Positions 27,111 through 34,596 of a stretch of 60,293 nucleotides of DNA are shown here, in pieces. Every line of letters begins with the position of its first letter. Positions within the stretch are counted from its first letter, which is position 1. This DNA comes from Syntrophobacterales bacterium (GTDB lineage: Bacteria; Desulfobacterota; Desulfobaccia; Desulfobaccales; 0-14-0-80-60-11): NCBI GenBank assembly GCA_023229795.1, contig JALNYP010000019.1, forward strand, positions 1-60,293, in the 5' to 3' direction. The position numbers and the translations under genes were made by a program. Under the pieces are notes generated by a model, which was not told the DNA's origin, searched no databases, and saw only the letters and a program-made list of their open reading frames with translations.

Positions 27111-28469
27111 TTACCCTTTGGCCCCGGCCTCGCTTTTGCGAGGCACAAACCGCCACACCGGGCTCATCACGGTGTTATAGACTTCCTGGGCAAAATTGAG
27201 CATGCCCACGAAGCCTTCCAGAGCTTCCTTGCGTTCGTGGTTGTGGTCGCAAAAACCCACCCCCAGTTTGAAGGCGATGGGGCGTTCTTTGACCCCGCCC
27301 ACGAAGATATCCACATCCTGCTCCTTGAGAAAGCTGGACAATTCCAGGGGGTTGGAGTCATCGACGATGATGGTGCCGTCGTCGGTGATGTCATGCAATT
27401 CCTGGTAGTCTTCCTGGGTGCCGGTCTGGGAGCCCACCAGGACCACCTGCATGCCCAGGAGGCGGAAGGCCTTGACCAGGGAGAAGGCCTTAAAGGCTCC
27501 GCCCACATAGATGGCGGCCTTCTTGCCCGCCAGGGCCTGCTGAAATTCTCTTAGCCTGGGGTAGAGGACGGACAACTCCTCCCGGACCAATTCCCGGGTG
27601 CGCTCCATCATCTCGGGGTCATTGAAAAACCGGGCCACGGCGTAGAGGGACTCGGCCATGTCCTCCACTCCGAAATAGGAGACCCGCAGGTGCGCGGTGC
27701 CATACTTTTCTTCCATCATCTTCGCCAGGTCCATGGTGGCCCCGGAGCACTGCACCACGTTCAAGGCGGCGCCGTGGGCCCGGCGGATATCGTCCACCCG
27801 GCCGTCCCCGGTGATGTTGGCCACCACCTCGATACCCATGCGCTTGAAGTAGTCCCGGATAATCCAGATCTCCCCGGCCAGATTGAAGTCGCCCAGGATA
27901 TTGAGGCTCTTCTTACTGATGCCGCTGGTGTCGCCGGTACCCACCAGCCGGAACATAGCCTGGCAGGCGGCGTTATAACCGGCCCGTTTGTTGCCCTTGA
28001 AGCCTTCGGACTGCACCGGCAGGACCGGAATGCCTTTCTCGTCGCTCACCTTCCGGCACACGGCCTCCAGGTCGTCGCCGATAATCCCCACGATGCAGGT
28101 GGAATAGACGAACGCGGCCTTGGGGTGGTGCCGATCGATAAGTTCGGTCAGGGCCCGGTAGAGCTTGGTCTCGGCCCCGAAGATCACGTCCATTTCCTGG
28201 AGGTCGGTGGAAAAGCTCAAGCGGTGCAGCTCCGGCCCCGACGACAGGGCGCCCCGGATATCCCAGGTGTAGGCGGCGCAGCCGATGGGGCCGTGCACCA
28301 GGTGCAGCGCGTCGGCGATGGGATAGAGCACCACCCGGGAGCCGCAGAAGACGCAGGCGCGCTGGCTCACCGCCCCGGCCAGGGAGTCTTTATTGCACTC
28401 CATGGCAAAAGGGGCCTCCCCCTTGCGGTGGATCTGGCCGGCGCGTTCGCTGAAAACGGGTTCGCTCAT
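27111..28469 (-). CDS. nifE: NifE, FeMo-cofactor scaffold alpha-like subunit
   Basis: The start at 28469 (MSEPVFSERAGQI) fits the family. ACVFCGSRVVLYPIADA and LVHGPIGCAAYTWDIRG are NifE hallmarks; the catalytic cofactor-ligand pair of NifD is not conserved. Partner of NifN in cofactor maturation. 452 residues. Adjacent to a 2Fe-2S ferredoxin gene upstream. Confidence 0.94.
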   Translation of the reverse strand: MSEPVFSERAGQIHRKGEAPFAMECNKDSLAGAVSQRACVFCGSRVVLYPIADALHLVHGPIGCAAYTWDIRGALSSGPELHRLSFSTDLQEMDVIFGAETKLYRALTELIDRHHPKAAFVYSTCIVGIIGDDLEAVCRKVSDEKGIPVLPVQSEGFKGNKRAGYNAACQAMFRLVGTGDTSGISKKSLNILGDFNLAGEIWIIRDYFKRMGIEVVANITGDGRVDDIRRAHGAALNVVQCSGATMDLAKMMEEKYGTAHLRVSYFGVEDMAESLYAVARFFNDPEMMERTRELVREELSVLYPRLREFQQALAGKKAAIYVGGAFKAFSLVKAFRLLGMQVVLVGSQTGTQEDYQELHDITDDGTIIVDDSNPLELSSFLKEQDVDIFVGGVKERPIAFKLGVGFCDHNHERKEALEGFVGMLNFAQEVYNTVMSPVWRFVPRKSEAGAKG

Positions 28470-28564
28470 GGTTTTTATCCTCATATTGGCCCTCTGCCTT
28501 TCAGGAAGAGGGGATTGGTTCTGAAATCCGCCCGGGGGCGGCCCACCGGGTCGCCCCTTTGGAA

Positions 28565-28873
28565 TTAACCCGCCGCCAGATACTCCTTAGCCGGGCCGCC
28601 GTTTTCCAGGGCGTCCAGGATGGCGTCGATGGCCTCTTCGCCTTCCACATTCTGGTACCAGTAGCCTTCGGGGTAAACCACCACCACCGGGCCGTGATCG
28701 CACAGCTTCAAGCAGCCGGTGGTGGAGACCATGACGGAGTCGAGGCCCCGGTCGGCCAGTTCCGATTCCAGGTAACCCAGCAGCTCGGGGGCGTTTTTCT
28801 TGATGCACTTGCCCTTGGGCTCCAGGCCCCGGAAACTCATACACACGAAGATATGATGTTCAGGTTTTTCCAT
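28565..28873 (-). CDS. Thioredoxin-like [2Fe-2S] ferredoxin (Shethna/Clostridium pasteurianum type)
   Basis: The 102-residue protein matches the homodimeric thioredoxin-fold ferredoxin known from Clostridium pasteurianum and Azotobacter: HHIFVC near the N-terminus and GPVVVVYPEG WYQNV later. The four cluster cysteines are C11, C23, C54 and C58; the non-ligand Cys14 of the clostridial protein is Phe here. In C. pasteurianum this ferredoxin binds the nitrogenase MoFe protein. Its place between nifK and nifE supports a role in nitrogenase electron transfer or cofactor assembly. Confidence 0.9.
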   Translation of the reverse strand: MEKPEHHIFVCMSFRGLEPKGKCIKKNAPELLGYLESELADRGLDSVMVSTTGCLKLCDHGPVVVVYPEGYWYQNVEGEEAIDAILDALENGGPAKEYLAAG

Positions 28874-28931
28874 GATAATCGTCCTTTCTTGGTAGCCGCA
28901 GGCCCTTACAGAAAACCTGCGTCGCCTTCTC

Positions 28932-28984
28932 GTAGGGGCCGACCTGTGTGTCGGCCCTGGGCGGACACGCAGGTCCGCCCCTAC
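28932..28984. repeat. Double palindromic repeat overlapping the nifK stop codon
   Basis: Begins GTAGGGGCCGACC and ends GGTCCGCCCCTAC: two REP-like units head to head. The last CTA is the nifK stop codon read on the minus strand, so the element abuts or supplies the end of nifK. It belongs to the family of 1044-1070 and 57451-57507. A hairpin at this place could lower readthrough from nifDK into the downstream genes. Confidence 0.65.
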
Positions 28985-30357
28985 ATCACCAGTTCAAAGC
29001 CTTCCTCCGGGGCATCCCGGTCCTGGCGGTCCAGCAGGGCGTCCAGGATCTTTTCCAGGAGGCGCAAGCCGCCCCGGTAGCCCACGGTGGGGAAGTAGCT
29101 GTGGCCGACCCGGTCCAGAATGGGGAAGCCGAACCGCACCAGGGGAATGTCTTCATCCCGGGCGATGTATTTCATATAGGTGTTGCCCATCAGCAGGTCC
29201 ACCGGGGCGTTTCTGATCCACTGGTGCAGCAGGAACAGGTCTCCGGCAGCCTTGACGTTCACCGGGTGCGGCACGTCCTTGGTAATCTCCTTGATCTTGG
29301 CTTCAAACTTCTTCCCCGGGGTACCGGTGACGATATGAATGGGCCACATGTCGATGTCCACCAGGAACTGGGTCAGGGAGATCAGTTGATCCGGGTCCCC
29401 GGCCAGGGCCACTTTGCGGCCAAAGAAGTACTGCTGCATGTCGGTGATGACGTCCAGGAGCTGGCCCCGTTCGATATTGATAGAGTCGGGAACCGTGACC
29501 CCGGCGATCCTCCTTAACGTGTCGATGAAGGTATCAGTGGCCGTCAGCCCGATGGGCAGGTTCAGAATCTCGCAGGGCACCTTGCACTTGGTGTCCAAGG
29601 CCCTGGCCGCCAGCCCGGAGGCCAGGGGGCCTAAGGCCACTGTCCCCATACTGCTGCCGGCCTCGATCAACTCCGGAATCGTGACGCCCCCGGCGGGAAA
29701 CATATGATACTTGCCGGTCTGGGGACCGTTCATCACCTTGGAGGTGTCGGGGAACATGATGATGTCTACCCCCAGTTCTCCGGCCAGGCGCTTAATCTCT
29801 TCCATGTCGCACGGTTCCACGTAGCCGGGGATAATATTGATCCGGTTTTCCCGATGGCCGTTGGCCTGGGCGAAGTAGTCCACCATGCCCTTGACCATGT
29901 TGGCAAAGCCGGTGATATGGGAGCCCACATAGCTGGGAGTATTGGCATGAATGACGTATTTCCCCGGCGGGATCTTGCCCTCATCCCTGGCCTTGGCGAT
30001 GATCTGGGGGATGTCGTCCCCGATGGTCTCCGACAGGCAGGTGGTGTGGACCGCAATGACGTCCGGCTCATAAACCGTGAAAATATTGTTGATGGCCTGG
30101 AGCAGATTGGCCTGCCCCCCGAACACGGAGGCGCCTTCGGTGAAGGCCGAGGTCGCCGCGATCGCCGGCTCCTTGTAGTGCCGGCTCAGGGTGCTGCGGT
30201 GGTAGGCGTAGCATCCCTGGGAGCCGTGGCTGTGGGGCAGGCAGCTATGGATGCCCAAGGCCGCGTACATGGCCCCGATGGGCTGGCAGGTCTTGGCCGG
30301 GTTAATGGTCAAGGCCGAGCGTTCCGTGATTTTATCTGGCGTATGTCTCAGTAACAT
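28981..30357 (-). CDS. nifK: NifK, nitrogenase MoFe protein beta subunit
   Basis: The 458-residue protein has NPAKTCQPIGAMYAALGIHSC and HGSQGCYAYHRSTLSRHYKEP, with P-cluster cysteines conserved, and TTCLSETIGDDIP. It lacks the N-terminal extension of the Azotobacter type, which is usual for anaerobe (cluster II/III) enzymes. With NifD it forms the catalytic tetramer. The gap to nifD (30358-30534) contains a repeat element. Confidence 0.96.
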   Translation of the reverse strand: MLLRHTPDKITERSALTINPAKTCQPIGAMYAALGIHSCLPHSHGSQGCYAYHRSTLSRHYKEPAIAATSAFTEGASVFGGQANLLQAINNIFTVYEPDVIAVHTTCLSETIGDDIPQIIAKARDEGKIPPGKYVIHANTPSYVGSHITGFANMVKGMVDYFAQANGHRENRINIIPGYVEPCDMEEIKRLAGELGVDIIMFPDTSKVMNGPQTGKYHMFPAGGVTIPELIEAGSSMGTVALGPLASGLAARALDTKCKVPCEILNLPIGLTATDTFIDTLRRIAGVTVPDSINIERGQLLDVITDMQQYFFGRKVALAGDPDQLISLTQFLVDIDMWPIHIVTGTPGKKFEAKIKEITKDVPHPVNVKAAGDLFLLHQWIRNAPVDLLMGNTYMKYIARDEDIPLVRFGFPILDRVGHSYFPTVGYRGGLRLLEKILDALLDRQDRDAPEEGFELVM

Positions 30358-30406
30358 GATGATATCCTCAGTTTCTTGTTTGGCCGCTCTATAGATCAGC
30401 CCAACT

Positions 30407-30496
30407 AAATCCCCCCTTGCCCCCCTTTTTCATAGGGGGGTAACTGCCTGGAGGTTTTCAAGTCCCCCTTTGCAAAAGGGGGATTTAGGGGGATTT
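30407..30496. repeat. C/G-run inverted repeat between nifD and nifK
   Basis: Outer arms AAATCCCCCC and GGGGGATTT with an internal CCCCCC ... GGGGGG pair. Elements of this appearance (runs of five or six C and G around ATTTAG) are widespread dispersed repeats in several phyla. It lies within the nifD-nifK spacer. Confidence 0.6.
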
Positions 30497-30534
30497 TATT
30501 TAGGCCTTTTTTATTCTCGCAGCCGTTTCTTATC

Positions 30535-32193
30535 TCATTCCCAGGCATATTTGGCAGCCAGTTCGGGATTTTCCTGCCAGGGCGCCTTCATGAACTTCCA
30601 CACCTTGCTGTTGACCATGCGGTCGATCTCCCGATAGAAGTTGACGGCGCCTTTAAAGGCGGCATACGGGCCGCTGTAGTCGTAGCTGTGGAGCTGCTTC
30701 ATGGGCACGCCGCACTTTTGGATGATGTACTTTTCCTTAATCCCGCCGCAAACGATGTCCGGCCGGTAGAGTTCGATGAGCCGCTCGGTTTCGAACTGGC
30801 TGATATCGTCAATGACCAGGGCGCCATTATCCATCTCCGCCATCATGCCCTCGTATTCCTTAAAGGTGATGCCGACCCTTTCCATGCGGGTGAGTTGCTC
30901 TTCGGTCAGCCGGGGCCGGTAGCGTTCCGGGTCCGGTTCCACGTGCAGTTCTTCAATGTTGCGGCTGTCCGCGTCCACCTTGAGGCCGGGCAAAACCCGC
31001 CGGCCTTCGTAGTCATCCCGGTGGGCAAACTCATAGCCCGCGGCGACGGTCTCCATACCGATTTCTTTGAAAAGTTCCTGATAATGGTGCGCCCGGGAGC
31101 CGCCCACGAAGAGCATGGCTTTTTTGCCCAGGCACTTGGGTTTAATTTCCTCTCGCGCCTGTTCCACCGCGGGCATCTCCCGGGCGATGACCGCCTCGAC
31201 CCGTTCCGTCAATTCAGGATCGTCAAAATAACTGGCGATCTTCCTCAGGGACTTGGCTGTGGCCTCGGCCCCGATAAAATTGATCTTGATCCAGGGGATG
31301 CCGAATTTCGTTTCCATCATCTCGGCCACATAGTTGATGGAGCGGTGGCACATGATGAGATTCAGGTCCGCGGTGTGGGAGTTGGCAAAATAATCATAGC
31401 TGGAGTTGCCGCTGAAGGTGGAAATCAGCGTAAAGCCGCAGTCCTCGAAGAGGCGCTCGATCTCAAAAGCATCGCCGCCGATGTTATATTCTCCCAGCAA
31501 GTTGATCTTGAACTTGCCTTCCTTGACGGTGTCGTCCAGGCCCACCACGTGTTTGAAAATGCCGTTGTTGGCGATGTGATGGCCCGCAGACTGACTCACC
31601 CCTTTGTAGCCCTCGCAACTGAAGCCGAAGACGTTGCAATCTCCAAACTTTTCTTTCATCTCCCGGGCCACCGCGTGCACGTCGTCGCCGATGAGGCCCA
31701 CGGGGCAGGTGGAGAAGATACCGATGGCCTTGGGCTTGAAGAGGTCATAGGCCTCCTGCACCGCCTGCTTCAGTTTTTTCTCGCCGCCGAAGACGATCTG
31801 CTCTTCCTGCATGTCCGTGGAAAAGCAATAGGTCATGAAGTTATGGTCCTCCGGGGTCGGGGGCTTGGTCTGATTCCGGCGGGTCAGCCAGGAATAGAAG
31901 CCGCAGCCGATGGGGCCGTGAGTGATGTTAACGATGTCCCGAGTAGGGCCTAAGACTACGCCTTTGCAGCCGGCGTAGGTGCAGCCACGCTGGGAGATGA
32001 TGCCGGGGATGGTCCTGACGTTGGAGGCGATCTCCGGTACGCAGCTATCCGGGTCTACTTCATTGACTACGATCTGCTTGGCCCGCTTGCGGGCGACTTT
32101 GGTGGGATATTTGCTGAGCAACTCTTTTTTGACTTCCTCAGCATTGATATCCAGCACCAAAGAATTCAGGTCTTCTTGTGTTAAAGTAGCCAT
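30535..32193 (-). CDS. nifD: NifD, nitrogenase MoFe protein alpha subunit (anaerobe type)
   Basis: The 552-residue protein carries P-cluster ligands C71, C97 (GPIGCGFYSW) and C163 (STCPVGLIGDD), the cofactor ligands C282 (MCHRSINY) and H500 (LHSYDYSGPY), and the active-site His205 of SAGHHIAN. All catalytic positions for a Mo-nitrogenase are therefore present, and no anfG/vnfG gene is near. An insert at about residues 390-455 makes it longer than Azotobacter NifD, as in clostridial and sulfate-reducer enzymes. Confidence 0.96.
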   Translation of the reverse strand: MATLTQEDLNSLVLDINAEEVKKELLSKYPTKVARKRAKQIVVNEVDPDSCVPEIASNVRTIPGIISQRGCTYAGCKGVVLGPTRDIVNITHGPIGCGFYSWLTRRNQTKPPTPEDHNFMTYCFSTDMQEEQIVFGGEKKLKQAVQEAYDLFKPKAIGIFSTCPVGLIGDDVHAVAREMKEKFGDCNVFGFSCEGYKGVSQSAGHHIANNGIFKHVVGLDDTVKEGKFKINLLGEYNIGGDAFEIERLFEDCGFTLISTFSGNSSYDYFANSHTADLNLIMCHRSINYVAEMMETKFGIPWIKINFIGAEATAKSLRKIASYFDDPELTERVEAVIAREMPAVEQAREEIKPKCLGKKAMLFVGGSRAHHYQELFKEIGMETVAAGYEFAHRDDYEGRRVLPGLKVDADSRNIEELHVEPDPERYRPRLTEEQLTRMERVGITFKEYEGMMAEMDNGALVIDDISQFETERLIELYRPDIVCGGIKEKYIIQKCGVPMKQLHSYDYSGPYAAFKGAVNFYREIDRMVNSKVWKFMKAPWQENPELAAKYAWE

Positions 32194-32228
32194 ATTCCTT
32201 CTCCGTATGATTCTCTGTGCGTCTTAGA

Positions 32229-32309
32229 TGTAGGGTGCGCACTGCGCACCATTTCTGTGATGGCTACATCCATTTTTCAGTTTTTTCGGTGCGCGGTGCG
32301 CACCCTACA
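32229..32309. repeat. 81-base inverted repeat between nifI2 and nifD
   Basis: Arms of 22 bases (32229-32250 and 32288-32309) differ at one position; each starts or ends with the motif TGTAGGGTGCGCAC. A related half-copy lies at 54848-54868. It would fold into a long hairpin in the nif mRNA and may set the ratio of upstream to downstream expression, or is a mobile palindromic element. Confidence 0.65.
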
Positions 32310-32312
32310 TGA

Positions 32313-32693
32313 TCAGACTTCGTCCAAGACCTGGTCGCCGGACTCTCCGGTGCGCACCCGGACGGAATCCATCAGGGGCATGACGAAGATCTTGCCGTCG
32401 CCGGATTTGCCGGTGCGGTTCACCGCGATGATGGTCTTCACCGTCTTTGACACCAGCCGGTCGGGCACCGCGATGAAGAAGATGCGCTTAGGGATCAGGC
32501 GCGAGCTCTGGCCTAACTGCGCCACGGCCTCTTCGTACCCTTTTTCCGCGCCTTCCAGCAGGGTCAGGTCTACCAGGCCTTTGCCCCGGCCCAGCGCGTC
32601 CCGGGCGGTGATGGAGGAGATCCCCGCGTCCGCCAGGGCCTTCTTGGTCTTGTTCATCATATTGATGCGCACAATGGCCATGATCTCTTTCAT
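32313..32693 (-). CDS. nifI2: NifI2, PII-like nitrogenase regulator
   Basis: A 126-residue GlnB/PII-family protein of the NifI2 branch, with GRGKGLVDL and the C-terminal GKSGDGKIFVMP block. NifI1 and NifI2 form a complex that binds NifDK and switches off nitrogenase in response to ammonium (low 2-oxoglutarate), known from methanogens. It overlaps nifI1 by 4 bases (ATGA). Confidence 0.93.
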   Translation of the reverse strand: MKEIMAIVRINMMNKTKKALADAGISSITARDALGRGKGLVDLTLLEGAEKGYEEAVAQLGQSSRLIPKRIFFIAVPDRLVSKTVKTIIAVNRTGKSGDGKIFVMPLMDSVRVRTGESGDQVLDEV

Positions 32694-33046
32694 ATCTTGA
32701 CCTCTTCCAACTCGCCGGCGCCGCTCTCTTTGATGCCGGAGCTGATGGTGTAGACTTCTTCTACCGGCGAGACAAAGATCTTGCCATCGCCGAACGCGCC
32801 TTTGTCGCCGGTACGCGCCGCTTTGACCACGGTCTTGATGACAAAATCCTTGTCCGCATCTTTCACCACCGTGAGCAGCAGTTCCTTGGGGATTTCGTCA
32901 TAGGTGATCTCCCCGATCTTGATGCCCCGCTGCTTACCCCGGCCCACCACGCTCATCTTGGTGACCGCGGGGAACCCCGCTTCCATTAAGGCGGCCAGGA
33001 CCGCATCCACTTTTTCCGGCCGCACGACCGATCTGATCATAATCAT
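32690..33046 (-). CDS. nifI1: NifI1, PII-like nitrogenase regulator
   Basis: The start at 33046 (MIMIRSVVRPEK) is chosen, with AAGGAGCAACCTC upstream. The 118-residue product is of the NifI1 branch: VVGRGKQRGIKIGE in the T-loop region and GAFGDGKIFVSPVEE near the C-terminus. Works with NifI2 in post-translational control of nitrogenase. Confidence 0.93.
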   Translation of the reverse strand: MIMIRSVVRPEKVDAVLAALMEAGFPAVTKMSVVGRGKQRGIKIGEITYDEIPKELLLTVVKDADKDFVIKTVVKAARTGDKGAFGDGKIFVSPVEEVYTISSGIKESGAGELEEVKI

Positions 33047-33074
33047 GAGGTTGCTCCTTCGGATAATTTTGCCG

Positions 33075-33194
33075 TTATTTACCTGCAGCAGCGTCAACCG
33101 TCGCAACGGCCCGGGCCTTCAGACCGGCCCGCACTGCCGCAACCGTCCACCCTGCCACCCATAGACTCACCAGTATCGCGCTCATCAGATTCAT
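33075..33194 (-). CDS. 39-residue single-span membrane microprotein between nifH and nifI1
   Basis: The ATG at 33194 has GGAG 7 bases upstream. The frame encodes a hydrophobic helix (residues about 5-22, AILVSLWVAGWTVAAV) followed by a basic, alanine-rich tail (R, K, R) and stops with TAA 28 bases before nifI1. It fills the nifH-nifI1 gap. I know no named family. The ribosome-binding site, position and membrane-helix character support a real gene, but composition alone could produce such a frame. Confidence 0.5.
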   Translation of the reverse strand: MNLMSAILVSLWVAGWTVAAVRAGLKARAVATVDAAAGK

Positions 33195-33243
33195 GTGCCT
33201 TCTCCGCAGGGCGGGAAAGCGCCGCGCCTCCCGCCTTTGCTGC

Positions 33244-34068
33244 TTACCCCGCCAGCCCGTAATCGATGAGCAGCTTTTCCAGTTCGTCGGTGCTCATAGG
33301 CTTGGGGATGATGTGCATTTCATTGACTTCGATTTTTCGGGCCAGGGTTCGGTATTCATCGGCCTGGGGGTGCGCCGACTCGTATTCGATGACCGTCTTC
33401 CGGTGGATCTCGGCCTTCTGTACCATGTTGTCCCGGGGGATGAAGTGGATCATCTGGGTGCCAAGTTTAGCGGCAAAGGCCTCGATCATCTCCTTTTCGT
33501 TATCCACGTTGCGGCTGTTGCAGATGACACCCCCTAGGCGCACGCCCCCGGCTTCGGCGAACTTGACGATACCTTTACAGATATTGTTGGCCGCATACAT
33601 GGCCATCATTTCGCCGGAGACCACGATGTAGATCTCTTTGGCCTTGCCCTCCCGGATGGGCATGGCGAAACCGCCGCAGACCACGTCCCCCAGGACGTCA
33701 TAAAAGGCGTAATCCAGTTTTTCGCTGTCAGCATAGGCCCCCAACTGCTCTAAGAGGTTGATGGAGGTGATGATGCCCCGGCCGGCGCAGCCGACGCCCG
33801 GTTCCGGGCCACCGGATTCCACGCACACGACCCCGGCGAACCCGGTACGGCGAAGATCATCCAGGTCCACGTCCTCGCCTTCTTCCCGCAGGGTGTCCAG
33901 GACACTCTTTTGGGCCAGGCCGCCCAGCAACAGGCGGGTGGAATCGGCTTTAGGATCGCAGCCGACCACCATAACTTTCCGTCCCATTTCGGCGAGTCCC
34001 GCCACAGTATTTTGAGTGGTGGTGGACTTGCCGATGCCACCTTTGCCGTAAATCGCGATTTTGCGCAT
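33244..34068 (-). CDS. nifH: NifH, nitrogenase iron protein (dinitrogenase reductase)
   Basis: I start at 34068 (MRKIAIYGKGGIGKS), 7 bases after AGGAG; a TTG two codons upstream is too close to that site. The 274-residue protein has the P-loop GKGGIGKST, switch DPKAD, bridging-cluster ligands C94 (GVGCAGRG) and C131 (GDVVCGGF), and Arg97, the residue modified by DraT in other organisms. It is the ATP-dependent electron donor to NifDK and first gene of the operon. The sequence belongs to the anaerobe-type nifH group. Confidence 0.97.
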   Translation of the reverse strand: MRKIAIYGKGGIGKSTTTQNTVAGLAEMGRKVMVVGCDPKADSTRLLLGGLAQKSVLDTLREEGEDVDLDDLRRTGFAGVVCVESGGPEPGVGCAGRGIITSINLLEQLGAYADSEKLDYAFYDVLGDVVCGGFAMPIREGKAKEIYIVVSGEMMAMYAANNICKGIVKFAEAGGVRLGGVICNSRNVDNEKEMIEAFAAKLGTQMIHFIPRDNMVQKAEIHRKTVIEYESAHPQADEYRTLARKIEVNEMHIIPKPMSTDELEKLLIDYGLAG

Positions 34069-34105
34069 AGCCAAACTCCTATCCTAAATTTTGACTATGT
34101 ATAGA

Positions 34106-34121
34106 AGCAATGAGTATGCCA
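34106..34121 (-). promoter_or_regulatory. Sigma-54 promoter of the nif operon
   Basis: On the minus strand TGGCATACTCATTGCT fits the RpoN consensus TGGCAyr-N4-TTGCw at every fixed position, with the -24 GG and -12 GC in correct spacing. Transcription would begin near 34096, giving a leader of about 28 bases before nifH. No TGT-N10-ACA NifA site was found upstream. Confidence 0.8.
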
Positions 34122-34153
34122 TCTAAACCGGTTATTTCTTATGTAGATGATTT

Positions 34154-34170
34154 AACTAATTTAATTAGTT
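34154..34170. promoter_or_regulatory. Perfect palindrome upstream of the nif promoter
   Basis: AACTAATT-T-AATTAGTT, 8-base perfect arms, lies 33 bases upstream of the -24 element. It could be the binding site of an enhancer-binding protein or of another nitrogen regulator. Confidence 0.45.
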
Positions 34171-34596
34171 TCATACCCCGACTGGTAAGGTTTAATAATG
34201 TACTTTTATTACTTTTTTGCCTACTGCGCTCTCCTTATTTAACCATTTTCGTATATTTTCCTTAAGATATTTTGCGTTTATGTAATTTTAAGGAAAACGA
34301 CGGGGCTGCTATGAGTCCGATACCGGCCCATGACCGGCAAGCCACTCTGAATAAAACGTGGACAAGAATAACCATAATGGCTCGACACTTTGATCCCATA
34401 AGCACGCACCTTGCCAAACTTCCCTTCTGTTCTGGTGATATTCGGCTGATTTTTCTATGAATATGACTCGGATCAACAAAACCTCAGAAAAAATGAACGA
34501 GCCTAGCCATCGGTGACCAGAGGGAAGAGGCCAACTCTCCTTCGGGCCAGCCGGGGTGAGCTCAAAAACCTTAACTGCTTTGGATTGGAGGCCCCA

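Larger units (their letters stand above)
34069..34596. other. Divergent control region between nifH and the beta-helix gene
   Basis: About 530 bases without a gene. The left part is AT-rich and holds the nif promoter (34106-34121) and a palindrome (34154-34170). The right part (34495-34560) has GC-rich segments that can pair, such as GGAAGAG with CTCTCCTTC, upstream of the beta-helix gene; no known RNA class was recognised. Confidence 0.45.

Noticed and set aside
30688..31953. 421-residue plus-strand frame opposite nifD
   Set aside because: Antisense shadow caused by GC-rich third positions of nifD.
34122..34320. NifA upstream activator site
   Set aside because: TGT words occur but none is followed after 10 bases by ACA.
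34495..34560. Possible riboswitch before the beta-helix gene
   Set aside because: Some pairing is possible, but the conserved cores of c-di-GMP, TPP, cobalamin, glycine and Moco classes are not present.
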